Shown one piece after another: positions 31,332 to 38,212 of a DNA stretch of 64,000 nucleotides; the first letter of the stretch is position 1, and the number at the start of each line of letters is the position of its first letter. The stretch is taken from positions 62,001 through 126,000 of IMG/VR virus record IMGVR_UViG_3300043449_002688. One strand, 5' to 3'. A model generated the notes under the pieces. It saw only the letters and a list, made by a program, of their open reading frames with translations. It was not told the origin of the DNA and searched no databases. A program made the translations under genes and the position numbers. Origin of the DNA: a virus.

Positions 31332-32294
31332 TCACAATCTGCTACCATTTTCAAGAGCAGTATTACTACTAACTTGAACAACAACAGCTTTTTCTCTAAA
31401 TTCTCTAATATTGCTTGCGCCTACATAAGTAAAAGCACTTCGAATTCCGCCTTCAATGTCTTGCATTACATCTTTAACAGTAGAGGTAACTTTAACATGC
31501 CCAGAAACACCTTCTGCCGTTCTCCAGTCAGCCAATTTATTTTGAACAGCATAAGATTCTTGGGAAGCACTGCCCCTATATGTTTTATGTCCATTGATAT
31601 TAGGTGCAGCAGATTCTTCTGTTTGGGCAAGCATTTTGCCTACCATTACAGCTTCAGCTCCTGCGGCTAAAGCCTTTACTACATCGCCTGCAGACTTGAT
31701 TCCGCCATCAGCAATAACGTAATGCACTTTAGCGCATTCTTTTACGGCACTAAATTGCGGCATCCCTACGCCAGTTTTAATTCTAGTAGTACAAGCCGCT
31801 CCAGGACCAATTCCAACCTTAAAAGCAGTAATGTTATACCCTTTGCTGCGTTTCAAAAATTCTTCTACGGAAGAAGCGGTAGCAAAATTGCCTACAATTA
31901 ATTCTACGTCATAACGATCTAATAGCCATTTTGCTTGATCTACAACCTGTTGTTGTGCCCCATGAGCTACATCAATAATAAAACGATAAGCTCCACTAAC
32001 TGCTAAAGCAGCGGCTCGCTCTCGCTCTAATTCTCCCATACCGATTGATACCCAAGTTTCTTTAGGAGAGTTTTTATATAAATTTATGTTTTCTTTAATA
32101 TCGGCAAAACGATGAAGGCAGCCCACACCTCCGGCATTTGTCATAGCATGAGCCATATTAGGTCCAGTAACAGAATCCATATTGGCTGAGATTACTGGTA
32201 TTTTTAAACCAAAACTACTAACGTCTACATCTTTTCTTGAGTTTATTTCTGAAAACTGTGGCAAAATTAGAACATCATCATAGGTCAAAAGCAT
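31332..32294 (-). CDS. IMP dehydrogenase/GMP reductase family enzyme
   Basis: 320 residues forming one TIM barrel without CBS domains, which matches GMP reductase (about 340) better than IMP dehydrogenase (about 490). Visible signatures: LTYDDVLILPQ at the start, SANMDSVTG, AGGVGCLHRF, the catalytic-loop GIGPGAACTTR with the active-site Cys (about residue 165), VIADGGIKSAGDVVKALAAGAEAVMVG for phosphate binding, and YRGSASQES. GMP reductase turns GMP into IMP with NADPH; IMP dehydrogenase does the opposite oxidation step toward XMP. The lack of CBS domains is not decisive because minimal IMPDHs exist. GGAG precedes ATG. It likely adjusts purine pools during infection. It follows the glycosyltransferase gene by 51 bases. 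Confidence 0.9.
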   Translation of the reverse strand: MLLTYDDVLILPQFSEINSRKDVDVSSFGLKIPVISANMDSVTGPNMAHAMTNAGGVGCLHRFADIKENINLYKNSPKETWVSIGMGELERERAAALAVSGAYRFIIDVAHGAQQQVVDQAKWLLDRYDVELIVGNFATASSVEEFLKRSKGYNITAFKVGIGPGAACTTRIKTGVGMPQFSAVKECAKVHYVIADGGIKSAGDVVKALAAGAEAVMVGKMLAQTEESAAPNINGHKTYRGSASQESYAVQNKLADWRTAEGVSGHVKVTSTVKDVMQDIEGGIRSAFTYVGASNIREFREKAVVVQVSSNTALENGSRL

Positions 32295-32345
32295 TGAAGC
32301 TCCAATGAGGTTAGGTTTGGTTAAAAAGTCAAAGAACTGTTTTTA

Positions 32346-33500
32346 TTATTTCACTGAGGTCATTGCATTTTCAATCAAAACTTCATACTTGGAAATATTT
32401 TCAGGATTGTTTATCATATATCTGTAAGCAAATTCTCGTGACTTCTTAAGATACTTTTCATTTGGATGCTCAACGCTATCAAAATGCTTAGCAATATAAT
32501 TTATATGCTCTACAGCAATAACGGAATTGTTTTCTGGATAATACCAGCCTAAATCTTTCATCATAGGGCTGTTGTGAACTACAGGCCAGCCAAGCCAAGC
32601 AGCATCAAGATAAAGATAATTTAATTCGCAACCATTTTGATGGCAAAGTAAAATATCTACGTGTTTATACAGTGACCAAACAACTGGATATCGTGCTTCG
32701 AATGTCATCTTTTTGGCTTTATAAATATCTAGCCCAATAGCAAAGTTAATTAGGTCTTTTTTCTTTTTAACTTCTGCTGCACCAAATACTTTCATGTCGC
32801 CAACTGATTCAGGATATTTTCTGTATAATAATTCCGCAGTAATGATAGGAACTGAGCAAGTTTTAACCATATTTAGGTTGGGCTCCATAGTTGCTATTTT
32901 CTTTGCTTGAACCCCATTTGGCGCATAAACTCCATTGTAATCTGAGTTTTCTTTTTTTAAGACTTCAACGTGATGTTGGATAAACCTTGGGTCCCAGATA
33001 TATGGTCCTTCTAAAACTGGACAATCAAACATTGCTTCAAAAAAGTAACGATCTCGATCATAAAAATGGCCGCTCATCCAAATAGCGCTCAAATGAGGGT
33101 TTCTTGAATAAATCCCACTAGTAGGAAGATTAAATAACATAACCTCGTTAAACATATTAAGTTCTGCTCCAAGAACTTGCTTAACGATTTTTTTACCTTT
33201 GCTTTTAAAGTGAGCATATTCATCTAAATGTAAACTGCCATGACAAACTACAATTAGATCGCACTTTTCTTCAATCTCTTCTAATGGAATTATGTAATCA
33301 GCGTAAGGCTCCCAAGACGTATTTTTAAAACTTTCTTTTGTTACGTTGGGATGGGCATTGATGATATATGCATTGTTGACGTTTTTACATTTAGAATACA
33401 TTTCTCTAAGCAAAATAACATTTTGCCTAATGCCATTGCTAAATAACGAATCTTCTTTAGGGTTTTTAATAATTATTGTAATGCCAACATTATATTTCAT
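32346..33500 (-). CDS. DUF2827-type glycosyltransferase
   Basis: 384 residues. Motifs that I associate with DUF2827 (GT-B-like) proteins are in order: SLFSNGIRQNVILL near residue 19-32, CDLIVVCHGSLH, a VLEGPYIWDPRFIQHHVEVL segment near 160-178, and near the C-terminus AWLGWPVVHNSPMMKDLGWYYPEN, where the VHN..M...G.YY pattern corresponds to the donor-binding region. These proteins are thought to transfer sugars; the acceptor here could be phage DNA, virion protein or host surface glycan, and none can be chosen. GGCGG-like sequence precedes the ATG and a sigma70-like promoter lies upstream. Likely transcribed with the downstream IMPDH/GMPR-like gene. Confidence 0.85.
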   Translation of the reverse strand: MKYNVGITIIIKNPKEDSLFSNGIRQNVILLREMYSKCKNVNNAYIINAHPNVTKESFKNTSWEPYADYIIPLEEIEEKCDLIVVCHGSLHLDEYAHFKSKGKKIVKQVLGAELNMFNEVMLFNLPTSGIYSRNPHLSAIWMSGHFYDRDRYFFEAMFDCPVLEGPYIWDPRFIQHHVEVLKKENSDYNGVYAPNGVQAKKIATMEPNLNMVKTCSVPIITAELLYRKYPESVGDMKVFGAAEVKKKKDLINFAIGLDIYKAKKMTFEARYPVVWSLYKHVDILLCHQNGCELNYLYLDAAWLGWPVVHNSPMMKDLGWYYPENNSVIAVEHINYIAKHFDSVEHPNEKYLKKSREFAYRYMINNPENISKYEVLIENAMTSVK

Positions 33501-33532
33501 TTTGCCGCCTTAGATTGTGTTTATTTATAATT

Positions 33533-33561
33533 AATATACTTGCAAAAAGACTTAAAATCAA
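33533..33561 (-). promoter_or_regulatory. Sigma70-like promoter for the enzyme pair
   Basis: On the minus strand TTGATT (33556-33561) and TATATT (33533-33538) have a 17-base spacer, 33 bases before the glycosyltransferase ATG. There is no CCTAATCTT element here, so these metabolic genes appear to be early or middle although they are on the late strand. Confidence 0.65.
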
Positions 33562-33614
33562 GTTTAATTGTCTTTAATGAGAATATCTAAAATTGATACA
33601 TTTGTAAAAAATAC

Positions 33615-33642
33615 TTGATTATTTTTGTTAGTATGATATTCT
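33615..33642 (+). promoter_or_regulatory. Promoter of the 33-37 kb small-gene cluster
   Basis: TTGATT (33615-33620) and TATTCT (33637-33642) with a 16-base spacer, inside a block AAAAAATACTTGATTATTTTT shared with the promoters at 37643 and 38143. It is 28 bases before the first start codon. Confidence 0.7.
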
Positions 33643-33670
33643 ATGTTTGTACCTAACCAAAGGAGCTTTT

Positions 33671-33907
33671 ATGTTTAAGGCAATGGAAGATCTAATTGAA
33701 GAAGGTAAAACTGTTGATTTGCGCCTTCGCCCTTCTTATCGTCTTGGTTTCCTTAAAGGTGCAACTATGGTTACAAAAATTCAGCTTGAAACTCTTATGG
33801 AGAAAATCCAAAGAGGTGACAGCAAAGAAAGCCTTGAAAGATATGTGACTTCTATTTTGGCTGATTTGGCTAGGACTGAAGAAGCTGTAGAAAAAATGGG
33901 TTCTTAA
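33671..33907 (+). CDS. Hypothetical protein
   Basis: 78 residues. The ATG at 33671 is chosen because AAAGGAG lies eight bases upstream; the frame is open further but without a ribosome site. The N-terminal half is amphipathic (MEDLIEEGKTVDLRLRPSYRLGFLKG) and the C-terminal half an acidic helix (LERYVTSILADLARTEEAVEKM). First gene after the cluster promoter, so probably expressed early and strongly. Not recognised. Confidence 0.7.
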   Translation: MFKAMEDLIEEGKTVDLRLRPSYRLGFLKGATMVTKIQLETLMEKIQRGDSKESLERYVTSILADLARTEEAVEKMGS

Positions 33908-33919
33908 AAAGGAGCATGT

Positions 33920-34117
33920 ATGTCACGTATAAAATGTGCCGTATGCAATAAAAACCCAGTTAAAACTAAAATTTCTAAGCACTGGAAAACAAATAAGATT
34001 ATTAAACTTTACGAAGCTACTTGCAATGGCTCTGATTGCGTTAACCAGTATAACGAAGTTTTAGCCGAGCTTTCTTTTCAAGAAGTATATTTTAGTTCGG
34101 AGTCTAACAATGGATAA
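33920..34117 (+). CDS. Small zinc-ribbon protein
   Basis: 65 residues with two Cys pairs, CAVCNKNP (about 6-13) and TCNGSDC (about 34-40), about 28 residues apart, as expected for one zinc ribbon. The intervening part is basic (KTKISKHWKTNKIIK), compatible with nucleic-acid binding. AAAGGAG precedes the ATG. It overlaps the next gene by eight bases. Role unknown; small zinc ribbons in phages often bind host RNA polymerase or nucleases. Confidence 0.7.
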   Translation: MSRIKCAVCNKNPVKTKISKHWKTNKIIKLYEATCNGSDCVNQYNEVLAELSFQEVYFSSESNNG

Positions 34118-34358
34118 CTGCCCTAATTGCAAGTCTAGCTGGATTGGTGAGCCAATTCCTGAAGTCCTTCGTCAGCATTACGGCGATGAAACTCATTGGC
34201 GCAGAGAAATAAACATTGACGGTGGCTACATGGGCATTTATGATGGAATAGTCGCAGTTATATGCCCAGACTGCAAAGAAGAATTTCCCCGAAACGATAG
34301 TTCTTGGGCGTTAGAAATGTTTAAGAAGTACCAAGAGGCTGTAAATGAGAGTAAATAA
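34110..34358 (+). CDS. Small zinc-ribbon protein with split Cys pairs
   Basis: 82 residues. Cys pairs are at the start (CPNCKSSWIG) and near residue 52 (VICPDCKEEFPR), separated by an insert containing Trp/Arg and a GGYMGIYDG turn. This C-x2-C...C-x2-C frame suggests a rubredoxin-like knuckle pair. It overlaps the genes on both sides. Second zinc-ribbon gene in a row. Confidence 0.7.
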   Translation: MDNCPNCKSSWIGEPIPEVLRQHYGDETHWRREINIDGGYMGIYDGIVAVICPDCKEEFPRNDSSWALEMFKKYQEAVNESK

Positions 34359-34947
34359 AGAAATAATCTCAAAATTAGGTCCATGTAAAAATAGGTTCGA
34401 TAATTATTTAGAATATTACTCTGACTTTGATGGAACCTTACAAGAATTTATTTTGCTAGATAAAATTACTCATAAAGACAAAATTTGGGTAATTACAAAG
34501 CTTTTTGATGACAAGCAAAAAAGTAAATGGGCTATTAAATGTGCTTTTAGCGTTTTATATATATACGAAAAGAGTTTTCCGTCTGACGATAGACCAAGAA
34601 AAGCTATAGAAGCCGCACAGGAATGCCTAAGTAATCCTGCTGCTCGTGCTGCTGCTTATGCTGCTGCTGATGATGCTGCTCGTGCTGCTGCTTATGCTGC
34701 TCGTGCTGCTGCTTATGCTGCTGCTTATGCTGCTTATGCTGCTGCTTATGCTGCTGATGATGATGTTACTCGTGCTGCTCGTGCTGCTGTTGATGCTGCT
34801 CGTGCTGCTGCTTATGCTGCTGCTGATGATGCTGCTCGTGCTGCTGCTTATGCTGCTGATGATGATGTTACTCGTGCTGCTGCTTATGATACGCAAAAAC
34901 AACTTAATTTAAAGTTTGCTATCGAGGTCTTAAATGAAACGAAGTGA
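34345..34947 (+). CDS. Imm5-like phage protein with long Ala-rich repeat tail
   Basis: 200 residues. The N-terminal 95 residues include IWVITKLFDDKQKSKWAIKCAFSVLYIYEKSFPSDDRPRKAIEAAQECL, a segment I know from phage proteins annotated with an Imm5-type immunity domain that end in AAYAA repeats. From about residue 99 to 182 the protein is a degenerate repeat of Ala with Tyr, Arg and Asp (AAAYAA, AADDAAR, DDDVTR). It resumes QKQLNLKFAIEVLNETK. It would form one long helix or stacked helices. The last four residues, NETK, arise because its 3' end is also the start of the next gene. Whether it protects the phage against a toxin is inference. Confidence 0.75.
   Translation: MRVNKEIISKLGPCKNRFDNYLEYYSDFDGTLQEFILLDKITHKDKIWVITKLFDDKQKSKWAIKCAFSVLYIYEKSFPSDDRPRKAIEAAQECLSNPAARAAAYAAADDAARAAAYAARAAAYAAAYAAYAAAYAADDDVTRAARAAVDAARAAAYAAADDAARAAAYAADDDVTRAAAYDTQKQLNLKFAIEVLNETK
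34639..34890 (+). repeat. Triplet-rich repeat (GCT with TAT, CGT, GAT)
   Basis: A 252-base stretch made almost entirely of GCT codons interspersed with TAT, CGT, GAT and GTT. Two larger copies of a unit containing GATGATGATGTTACTCGT lie about 105 bases apart. It is prone to slippage and keeps three frames open, which explains apparent ORFs on other frames. Confidence 0.9.
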
Positions 34948-35167
34948 AATGATTGACCATATTGTCGCTGAGATGGTAGATGCTGAAGCCAATAGAAAAT
35001 ATAGCAACGAAGCAGGCGAAGCTTATTTTAAGCGTAGAGCGGTTAGCTTACTAGATATGATTGAAGGGTTCGGTATGCTGCCTCCAGAGGTTCCGACTCT
35101 GACTATCAATGGCGTCTCTTTTATAGCTAAAAATATTTGGGAGCCTGAAGATGAAAGCACTAAATGA
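34934..35167 (+). CDS. MKRSEM-family small protein
   Basis: 77 residues: MKRSEMIDHIVAEMVDAEAN at the start, a helix, EGFGMLPP near residue 50, a beta-like TINGVSFIAKNIWEPEDE and an STK end. The first 26 residues are nearly identical to the member at 35593, DNA included (about 60 bases with few changes), which indicates a recent duplication. Its ATG lies in the 14-base overlap ATGAAACGAAGTGA with the Ala-repeat gene. It overlaps the next gene by 17 bases. Confidence 0.82.
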   Translation: MKRSEMIDHIVAEMVDAEANRKYSNEAGEAYFKRRAVSLLDMIEGFGMLPPEVPTLTINGVSFIAKNIWEPEDESTK

Positions 35168-35606
35168 AGCATTGAATGAACTATCTTGGCAATTAAAAAA
35201 AATTTCGCCATCTTTTAGTCAGGAAATTGATAGGTGTTTAACTGATTGGGCAGAAAAGAATTTTGATGTAATGTCTATCACTACGCATTTAAGCCAAGAA
35301 ATGGAGAATAGCGCTGCTGATCCCAGTTCTTTAAAAGCGCATTTATTGCAAAAAGCTCTATACGAGTCTGCAATTCAAATTGGTGCCAAATACGGTTTTG
35401 GGCAAGAAGAAGTAAAAATGCCTTGGAATCATTTAAGTAGGTCTACCGACTATTATGCTACATGGAAAGTAAATCCACATCAATATTCAAAAGAATTGTC
35501 TTTATCATTTGTTGTTTTGAAAAGACATCCTACATCATGGGGTTCTAATGAAAGCACAAGTGATTGGGTTAAAAAAATAGTAGGGGCTAAAAATGAAACG
35601 AAGTGA
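35151..35606 (+). CDS. Hypothetical protein inserted between MKRSEM cassettes
   Basis: 151 residues. Helical N-terminal part (LNEALNELSWQLKKISPSFSQEIDRCL) and a C-terminal half with MPWNHLSRSTDYYATWKVNPHQYSKELSLSFVVLKRHP, which looks alpha/beta. It belongs to no family I know and is unlike the MKRSEM proteins except that it also ends NETK*, a direct result of the shared overlap with the next gene's start. It starts inside the previous gene. Confidence 0.75.
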   Translation: MKALNEALNELSWQLKKISPSFSQEIDRCLTDWAEKNFDVMSITTHLSQEMENSAADPSSLKAHLLQKALYESAIQIGAKYGFGQEEVKMPWNHLSRSTDYYATWKVNPHQYSKELSLSFVVLKRHPTSWGSNESTSDWVKKIVGAKNETK

Positions 35607-35838
35607 AATGATTGAGCATATTGCCGCTGAGATGGTAGATGCTGAAGCCAATAGAAAATATAGCAACGAACCCAAGCAAGATTATTATTTACGTAAAGCT
35701 ACCGGACTATTAGATATGATTCAGGGATTTGGTATGCTGCCTCCAACTGTAGATGGAATTATTGAAGTTGAAAAGACTAATGATGAGGGCCTAGCCTTAA
35801 AGCTTTGGAGTTGGGAGCCTGAAGATGAAACGAAGTGA
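35593..35838 (+). CDS. MKRSEM-family small protein
   Basis: 81 residues. MKRSEMIEHIAAEMVDAEAN start, IQGFGMLPPTVDG in the middle, LWSWEPEDETK end. The N-terminal third is a near copy of the member at 34934, while the last part is new, so the hallmark ends are kept and the linker between them varies. Overlaps its upstream and downstream genes by the same 14 bases. Confidence 0.82.
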   Translation: MKRSEMIEHIAAEMVDAEANRKYSNEPKQDYYLRKATGLLDMIQGFGMLPPTVDGIIEVEKTNDEGLALKLWSWEPEDETK

Positions 35839-36262
35839 GATGGTTACATATCTTCATAATTTATTAAATACGTTTGAAAATTGCAGTCTAGATCGAGCAG
35901 CAGTAGATGAAATCCTAGAAGGATTAGAGAGCATGGGCATGCAACTAGTTGAGCAGTTAGAAGTAGTCCCTTGGGAGCCTGAAGAAGGCTGGGATATATA
36001 CTTACAAAAACAAGACGAAAAAGCCGAAGCTCGTGACTTCCATATCGCACCTAGACTGAATCCTTATAAAAACACCTATGATTATGAAATGACTACTCCC
36101 ATGATAATAGCTAATAGGTATTTATGGGGAGAATCTATTAAAGATCTTGCTAACGCATATAATGTGCCTCGTGAACGAATTAGGCAAATAATAGCAAAAG
36201 AACGGCGTAGATATCAAAATTGGAAAAAAAGCCAACAAGGGTCTGAAGATGAAACGAAGTGA
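35825..36262 (+). CDS. MKRSEM-family protein fused to a sigma-region-4-like helix-turn-helix
   Basis: 145 residues. The first 57 are family-like (MKRSEMVTYLHNLL ... GLESMGMQLVEQ ... VPWEPEE). After a charged linker, residues about 95-135 read TTPMIIANRYLWGESIKDLANAYNVPRERIRQIIAKERRRYQNW; the part from SIKDLANAYNVPRERIRQI has the form of sigma region 4.2, where 'I..IA..~.vs~eRIRQI..~A' contacts the -35 box. The end is again SEDETK. So a DNA-binding domain has been built into a family cassette. It is a possible regulator; the fusion is seen, the role inferred. Confidence 0.82.
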   Translation: MKRSEMVTYLHNLLNTFENCSLDRAAVDEILEGLESMGMQLVEQLEVVPWEPEEGWDIYLQKQDEKAEARDFHIAPRLNPYKNTYDYEMTTPMIIANRYLWGESIKDLANAYNVPRERIRQIIAKERRRYQNWKKSQQGSEDETK

Positions 36263-36515
36263 AGTAGTAAAACAATTAACCGAACGATTTGAGCAAATGG
36301 ATTTGAATATTACTCCAGGCGTACTGGCAGAAATCGCTATGAGGATTGTTGAAGATGCAGGCATGCAACCTCCAAACATTACACTAAAAGAAATGTTCCC
36401 CGACTCGCCATTGCTTACAGCAGAAAATCATTATTATGGTGTTTGGGAAGAAGAAGATCTAAGCAGCTATCCTTCAATGACTGAAGATATCGACGACGTT
36501 CCTTTAAAAGGATAA
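36249..36515 (+). CDS. MKRSEM-family small protein (divergent)
   Basis: 88 residues, starting MKRSEVVKQL, with EDAGMQPPNITL near residue 40 and GVWEEEDLSSYPS near 68, all recognisable family landmarks although the identity outside them is low. It ends DIDDVPLKG beyond the W-E-x-E-D motif, the only member with a tail not fused to another gene. Last member of the overlapping run. Confidence 0.75.
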   Translation: MKRSEVVKQLTERFEQMDLNITPGVLAEIAMRIVEDAGMQPPNITLKEMFPDSPLLTAENHYYGVWEEEDLSSYPSMTEDIDDVPLKG

Positions 36516-36517
36516 TT

Positions 36518-36736
36518 ATGAACAAACGTGAGCAAATTTTACTTGATTATGTTATTCAAAAAAGCTACACTGATCCAGAAGCTCAAGAAGTTTTAAATCA
36601 ATATGATGCTGAAAGAACAGGGCAAGAGTACAGCTCTGTAGCTTTAGTTAATTCCCTTATTAGAGATGGAAACATCAAGCTTGCTGAGCGAATTTTACAG
36701 TGTATGACTGGCGGAGATTATAAATATGAAACTTAA
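36518..36736 (+). CDS. Hypothetical protein
   Basis: 72 residues, starting two bases after the previous stop with AAAGGAT upstream. All helical: REQILLDYVIQKSYTDPEAQEVLNQYDAERTG then VALVNSLIRDGNIKLAERILQCM. The pattern suggests a small helical repeat or dimer. Overlaps the next gene by 11 bases. Not recognised. Confidence 0.65.
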   Translation: MNKREQILLDYVIQKSYTDPEAQEVLNQYDAERTGQEYSSVALVNSLIRDGNIKLAERILQCMTGGDYKYET

Positions 36737-36938
36737 AGAGCAATTAGAACTACAAAAAGACATCGAAGTTCCTTGGCATGTTTTTAGGTTTTTTGATGGT
36801 AATACAAAAAAGATTGTTTTGGCTGGAGATCAAGCAAGTTTATCTTCAGAAGGCGATTTTGGCAGCTTACAAGAGCTACAAAAAGCCGTACAATGGTATG
36901 TAGAGCAACTGGGCGGTAAAGTTAAGTGGGATAAATAA
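36726..36938 (+). CDS. Hypothetical protein
   Basis: 70 residues. Contains PWHVFRFFDGNTKKIVLAGDQASLSSEGDFGSLQELQKAVQWYVEQLGG, a strand-turn-strand followed by a helix. The end KVKWDK is basic. It closes the overlapping run that begins at 34110. Not recognised. Confidence 0.65.
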   Translation: MKLKEQLELQKDIEVPWHVFRFFDGNTKKIVLAGDQASLSSEGDFGSLQELQKAVQWYVEQLGGKVKWDK

Positions 36939-37013
36939 TCCAAGCTAAACATCTAATATTAATAGTTTATTCTATATTGGAATATGGAATAAGAACAGAG
37001 TGTGGTAATTAAT

Positions 37014-37262
37014 ATGGAAAGCGTACTTTGGCTATTTACAGGTACATTCTATTCTGGAGTATTGTTAACTGTAGGCTTGTTTGTATATAAGATTATTAAA
37101 AATCAACCTTCTAAAAAGCTGTTTATTAATTTCTTAAAAATCTTAGGGATTGGGTTTGTTGCTTCTATGTTTCCTTGGCTTTTGTTTGGATTACTAGGGT
37201 TCCCTTCTGTTTTAGTAGCGAGTATAGCTGTTACCTTTGTCTTTCAAAAAGAACTTTCGTGA
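37014..37262 (+). CDS. Membrane protein with three hydrophobic segments
   Basis: 82 residues from the ATG at 37014; a GTG at 37002 is an in-frame alternative and neither has a strong ribosome binding site. Hydrophobic stretches at about 5-27, 41-60 and 62-77, with a basic loop between the first two (KNQPSKK). Few charged residues otherwise. Integral inner-membrane protein of unknown role, followed by another small membrane peptide. Confidence 0.6.
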   Translation: MESVLWLFTGTFYSGVLLTVGLFVYKIIKNQPSKKLFINFLKILGIGFVASMFPWLLFGLLGFPSVLVASIAVTFVFQKELS

Positions 37263-37268
37263 GGCTTT

Positions 37269-37367
37269 ATGGAGCTTTTAATTGTTAGCCCTGTAATTCT
37301 TTTCTGTACTTTAGTTTTAGCAGTTGGCTTTTTAAAGTTAACTGAACATTTCGATTCCGAAGATTAA
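37269..37367 (+). CDS. Single-helix membrane peptide
   Basis: 32 residues: MELLIVSPVILFCTLVLAVGFL then LTEHFDSED. One transmembrane helix with an acidic C-terminus. GAGG lies four bases before the ATG. It follows the membrane protein gene by six bases. Too short to assign. Confidence 0.5.
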   Translation: MELLIVSPVILFCTLVLAVGFLKLTEHFDSED

Positions 37368-37392
37368 TCTTTTAAAAATTAAAGGCAATAAA

Positions 37393-37617
37393 ATGAAAAC
37401 AAAGTTTTATGCAAAAGATACAAGTAACGGCGATTTTTTTCCAGAACCTAAATTAATCCAAGCCGATATGGGCATTCTTATTGAGTATGGAAACAAAAAA
37501 TTTACTATTCAAGAAGATAATTTCGGCAGGCTCATTCTAACGTCTGTCGGTTCAGGATTAGGTTTGGTTTTAACGCCCAGAAGCTGGAATTCTGTTGTTA
37601 TAAGTTCTGAAGATTAA
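37393..37617 (+). CDS. Small beta-rich protein
   Basis: 74 residues with several short strands (KLIQADMGILIEYGNKKFTIQEDNFGRLILTSVGSGLGLVLTPRSWNSVVI) and the short acidic end SSED. The pattern suggests a small barrel, perhaps a nucleic-acid-binding fold, but no motif supports it. Its last bases overlap the start of the 86-base direct repeat. Confidence 0.6.
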   Translation: MKTKFYAKDTSNGDFFPEPKLIQADMGILIEYGNKKFTIQEDNFGRLILTSVGSGLGLVLTPRSWNSVVISSED

Positions 37618-37702
37618 ATCTCAAAACAATACATATATAAAAAATACTTGATTATTTTTATAGTCATGGTATTCTGTATTTGTAAGTAGGTAATTAACTG
37701 AA
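37617..37702 (+). repeat. 86-base direct repeat, copy 1, containing a promoter
   Basis: Matches 38117-38202 at 85 of 86 positions (one difference at 37687/38187), exactly 500 bases apart. It carries TTGATT (37648-37653), a 16-base spacer and TATTCT (37670-37675), the same hexamers and spacing as at 33615. Probably a duplicated early promoter. Confidence 0.88.
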
Positions 37703-37732
37703 ACTAGACATTTTTATTTGATGTGGTGATTA

Positions 37733-37906
37733 GTGGAGATTTATTTTGGCATCGGTTTTGGGGTTTGGCTGGGTTTATTCTCTTACCGACTTAAAAGAGA
37801 CAAGTTTAAGTATATTATGTACCATGTAACCCCTATAAGTTTTTTGAGGGGTTTTATAGGTGCGGTTTTATTTTGGCCCATTTGCATATTTTTAATCCAG
37901 GAGTGA
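37733..37906 (+). CDS. Possible small membrane protein
   Basis: 57 residues from a GTG at 37733 with a weak ribosome binding site. Two hydrophobic stretches (IYFGIGFGVWLGLFSY and FIGAVLFWPICIFLI) separated by a basic loop (RLKRDKFKYIM). It lies in the 500-base segment bounded by the two promoter repeats. A hairpin AACCCCT/AGGGGTT with trailing TTATA (37828-37853) falls inside the frame and could instead be a terminator, which lowers confidence. Confidence 0.4.
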   Translation: MEIYFGIGFGVWLGLFSYRLKRDKFKYIMYHVTPISFLRGFIGAVLFWPICIFLIQE

Positions 37907-38151
37907 TTAGAAAAAATATCCAGCGTCCTCCCTGTCCGTTTAATGATTTTGGTAAAAATCGTAATCCAGAAAATGATATGATCGAAAGTTCTGGTGGTCT
38001 TTGTGGCGTTAAGCCTGGACTTAAAAGCATTGGTTGGGATTTTGAAAATCATATTGACAATTCAAAATTTGAAGTTACTTGCCCTAAATGCAAGAAGAAG
38101 CTCGAAAAGTTAGTTGAATCTCAAAACAATACATATATAAAAAATACTTGA
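37903..38151 (+). CDS. Small zinc-knuckle protein
   Basis: About 82 residues if translation starts at GTG 37903 (AGGAG directly before it, overlapping the stop of the previous frame); TTG at 37873 is an in-frame alternative. The C-terminal part has CPKCKKKLEKL (a CxxC) and upstream there are two further Cys (RPPCPFN and GGLCGV), enough for a zinc site. The last 12 residues are encoded by repeat copy 2, so the gene end and a promoter overlap. Confidence 0.5.
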   Translation: MIRKNIQRPPCPFNDFGKNRNPENDMIESSGGLCGVKPGLKSIGWDFENHIDNSKFEVTCPKCKKKLEKLVESQNNTYIKNT

Positions 38152-38202
38152 TTATTTTTATAGTCATGGTATTCTGTATTTGTAAGCAGGTAATTAACTG
38201 AA
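38117..38202 (+). repeat. 86-base direct repeat, copy 2, containing a promoter
   Basis: Second copy of the element at 37617. Its promoter hexamers are at 38148-38153 and 38170-38175. It is followed by GGAGG and the small gene at 38213, which it probably transcribes. Confidence 0.88.
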
Positions 38203-38212
38203 GGAGGACCCA

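Noticed and set aside
31054-31670. Two plus-strand frames (31054-31266 and 31230-31670) over the RNA candidate and the IMPDH/GMPR gene.
   Set aside because: No recognisable protein features or ribosome sites; the first lies in the hairpin region and the second is antisense to a clear enzyme gene.
34627-34912. Ser/Ile-rich and Leu/Met-rich frames on both strands over the triplet repeat.
   Set aside because: By-products of the GCT repeat in other frames; the codon phase of the real gene continues into non-repetitive sequence on both sides.
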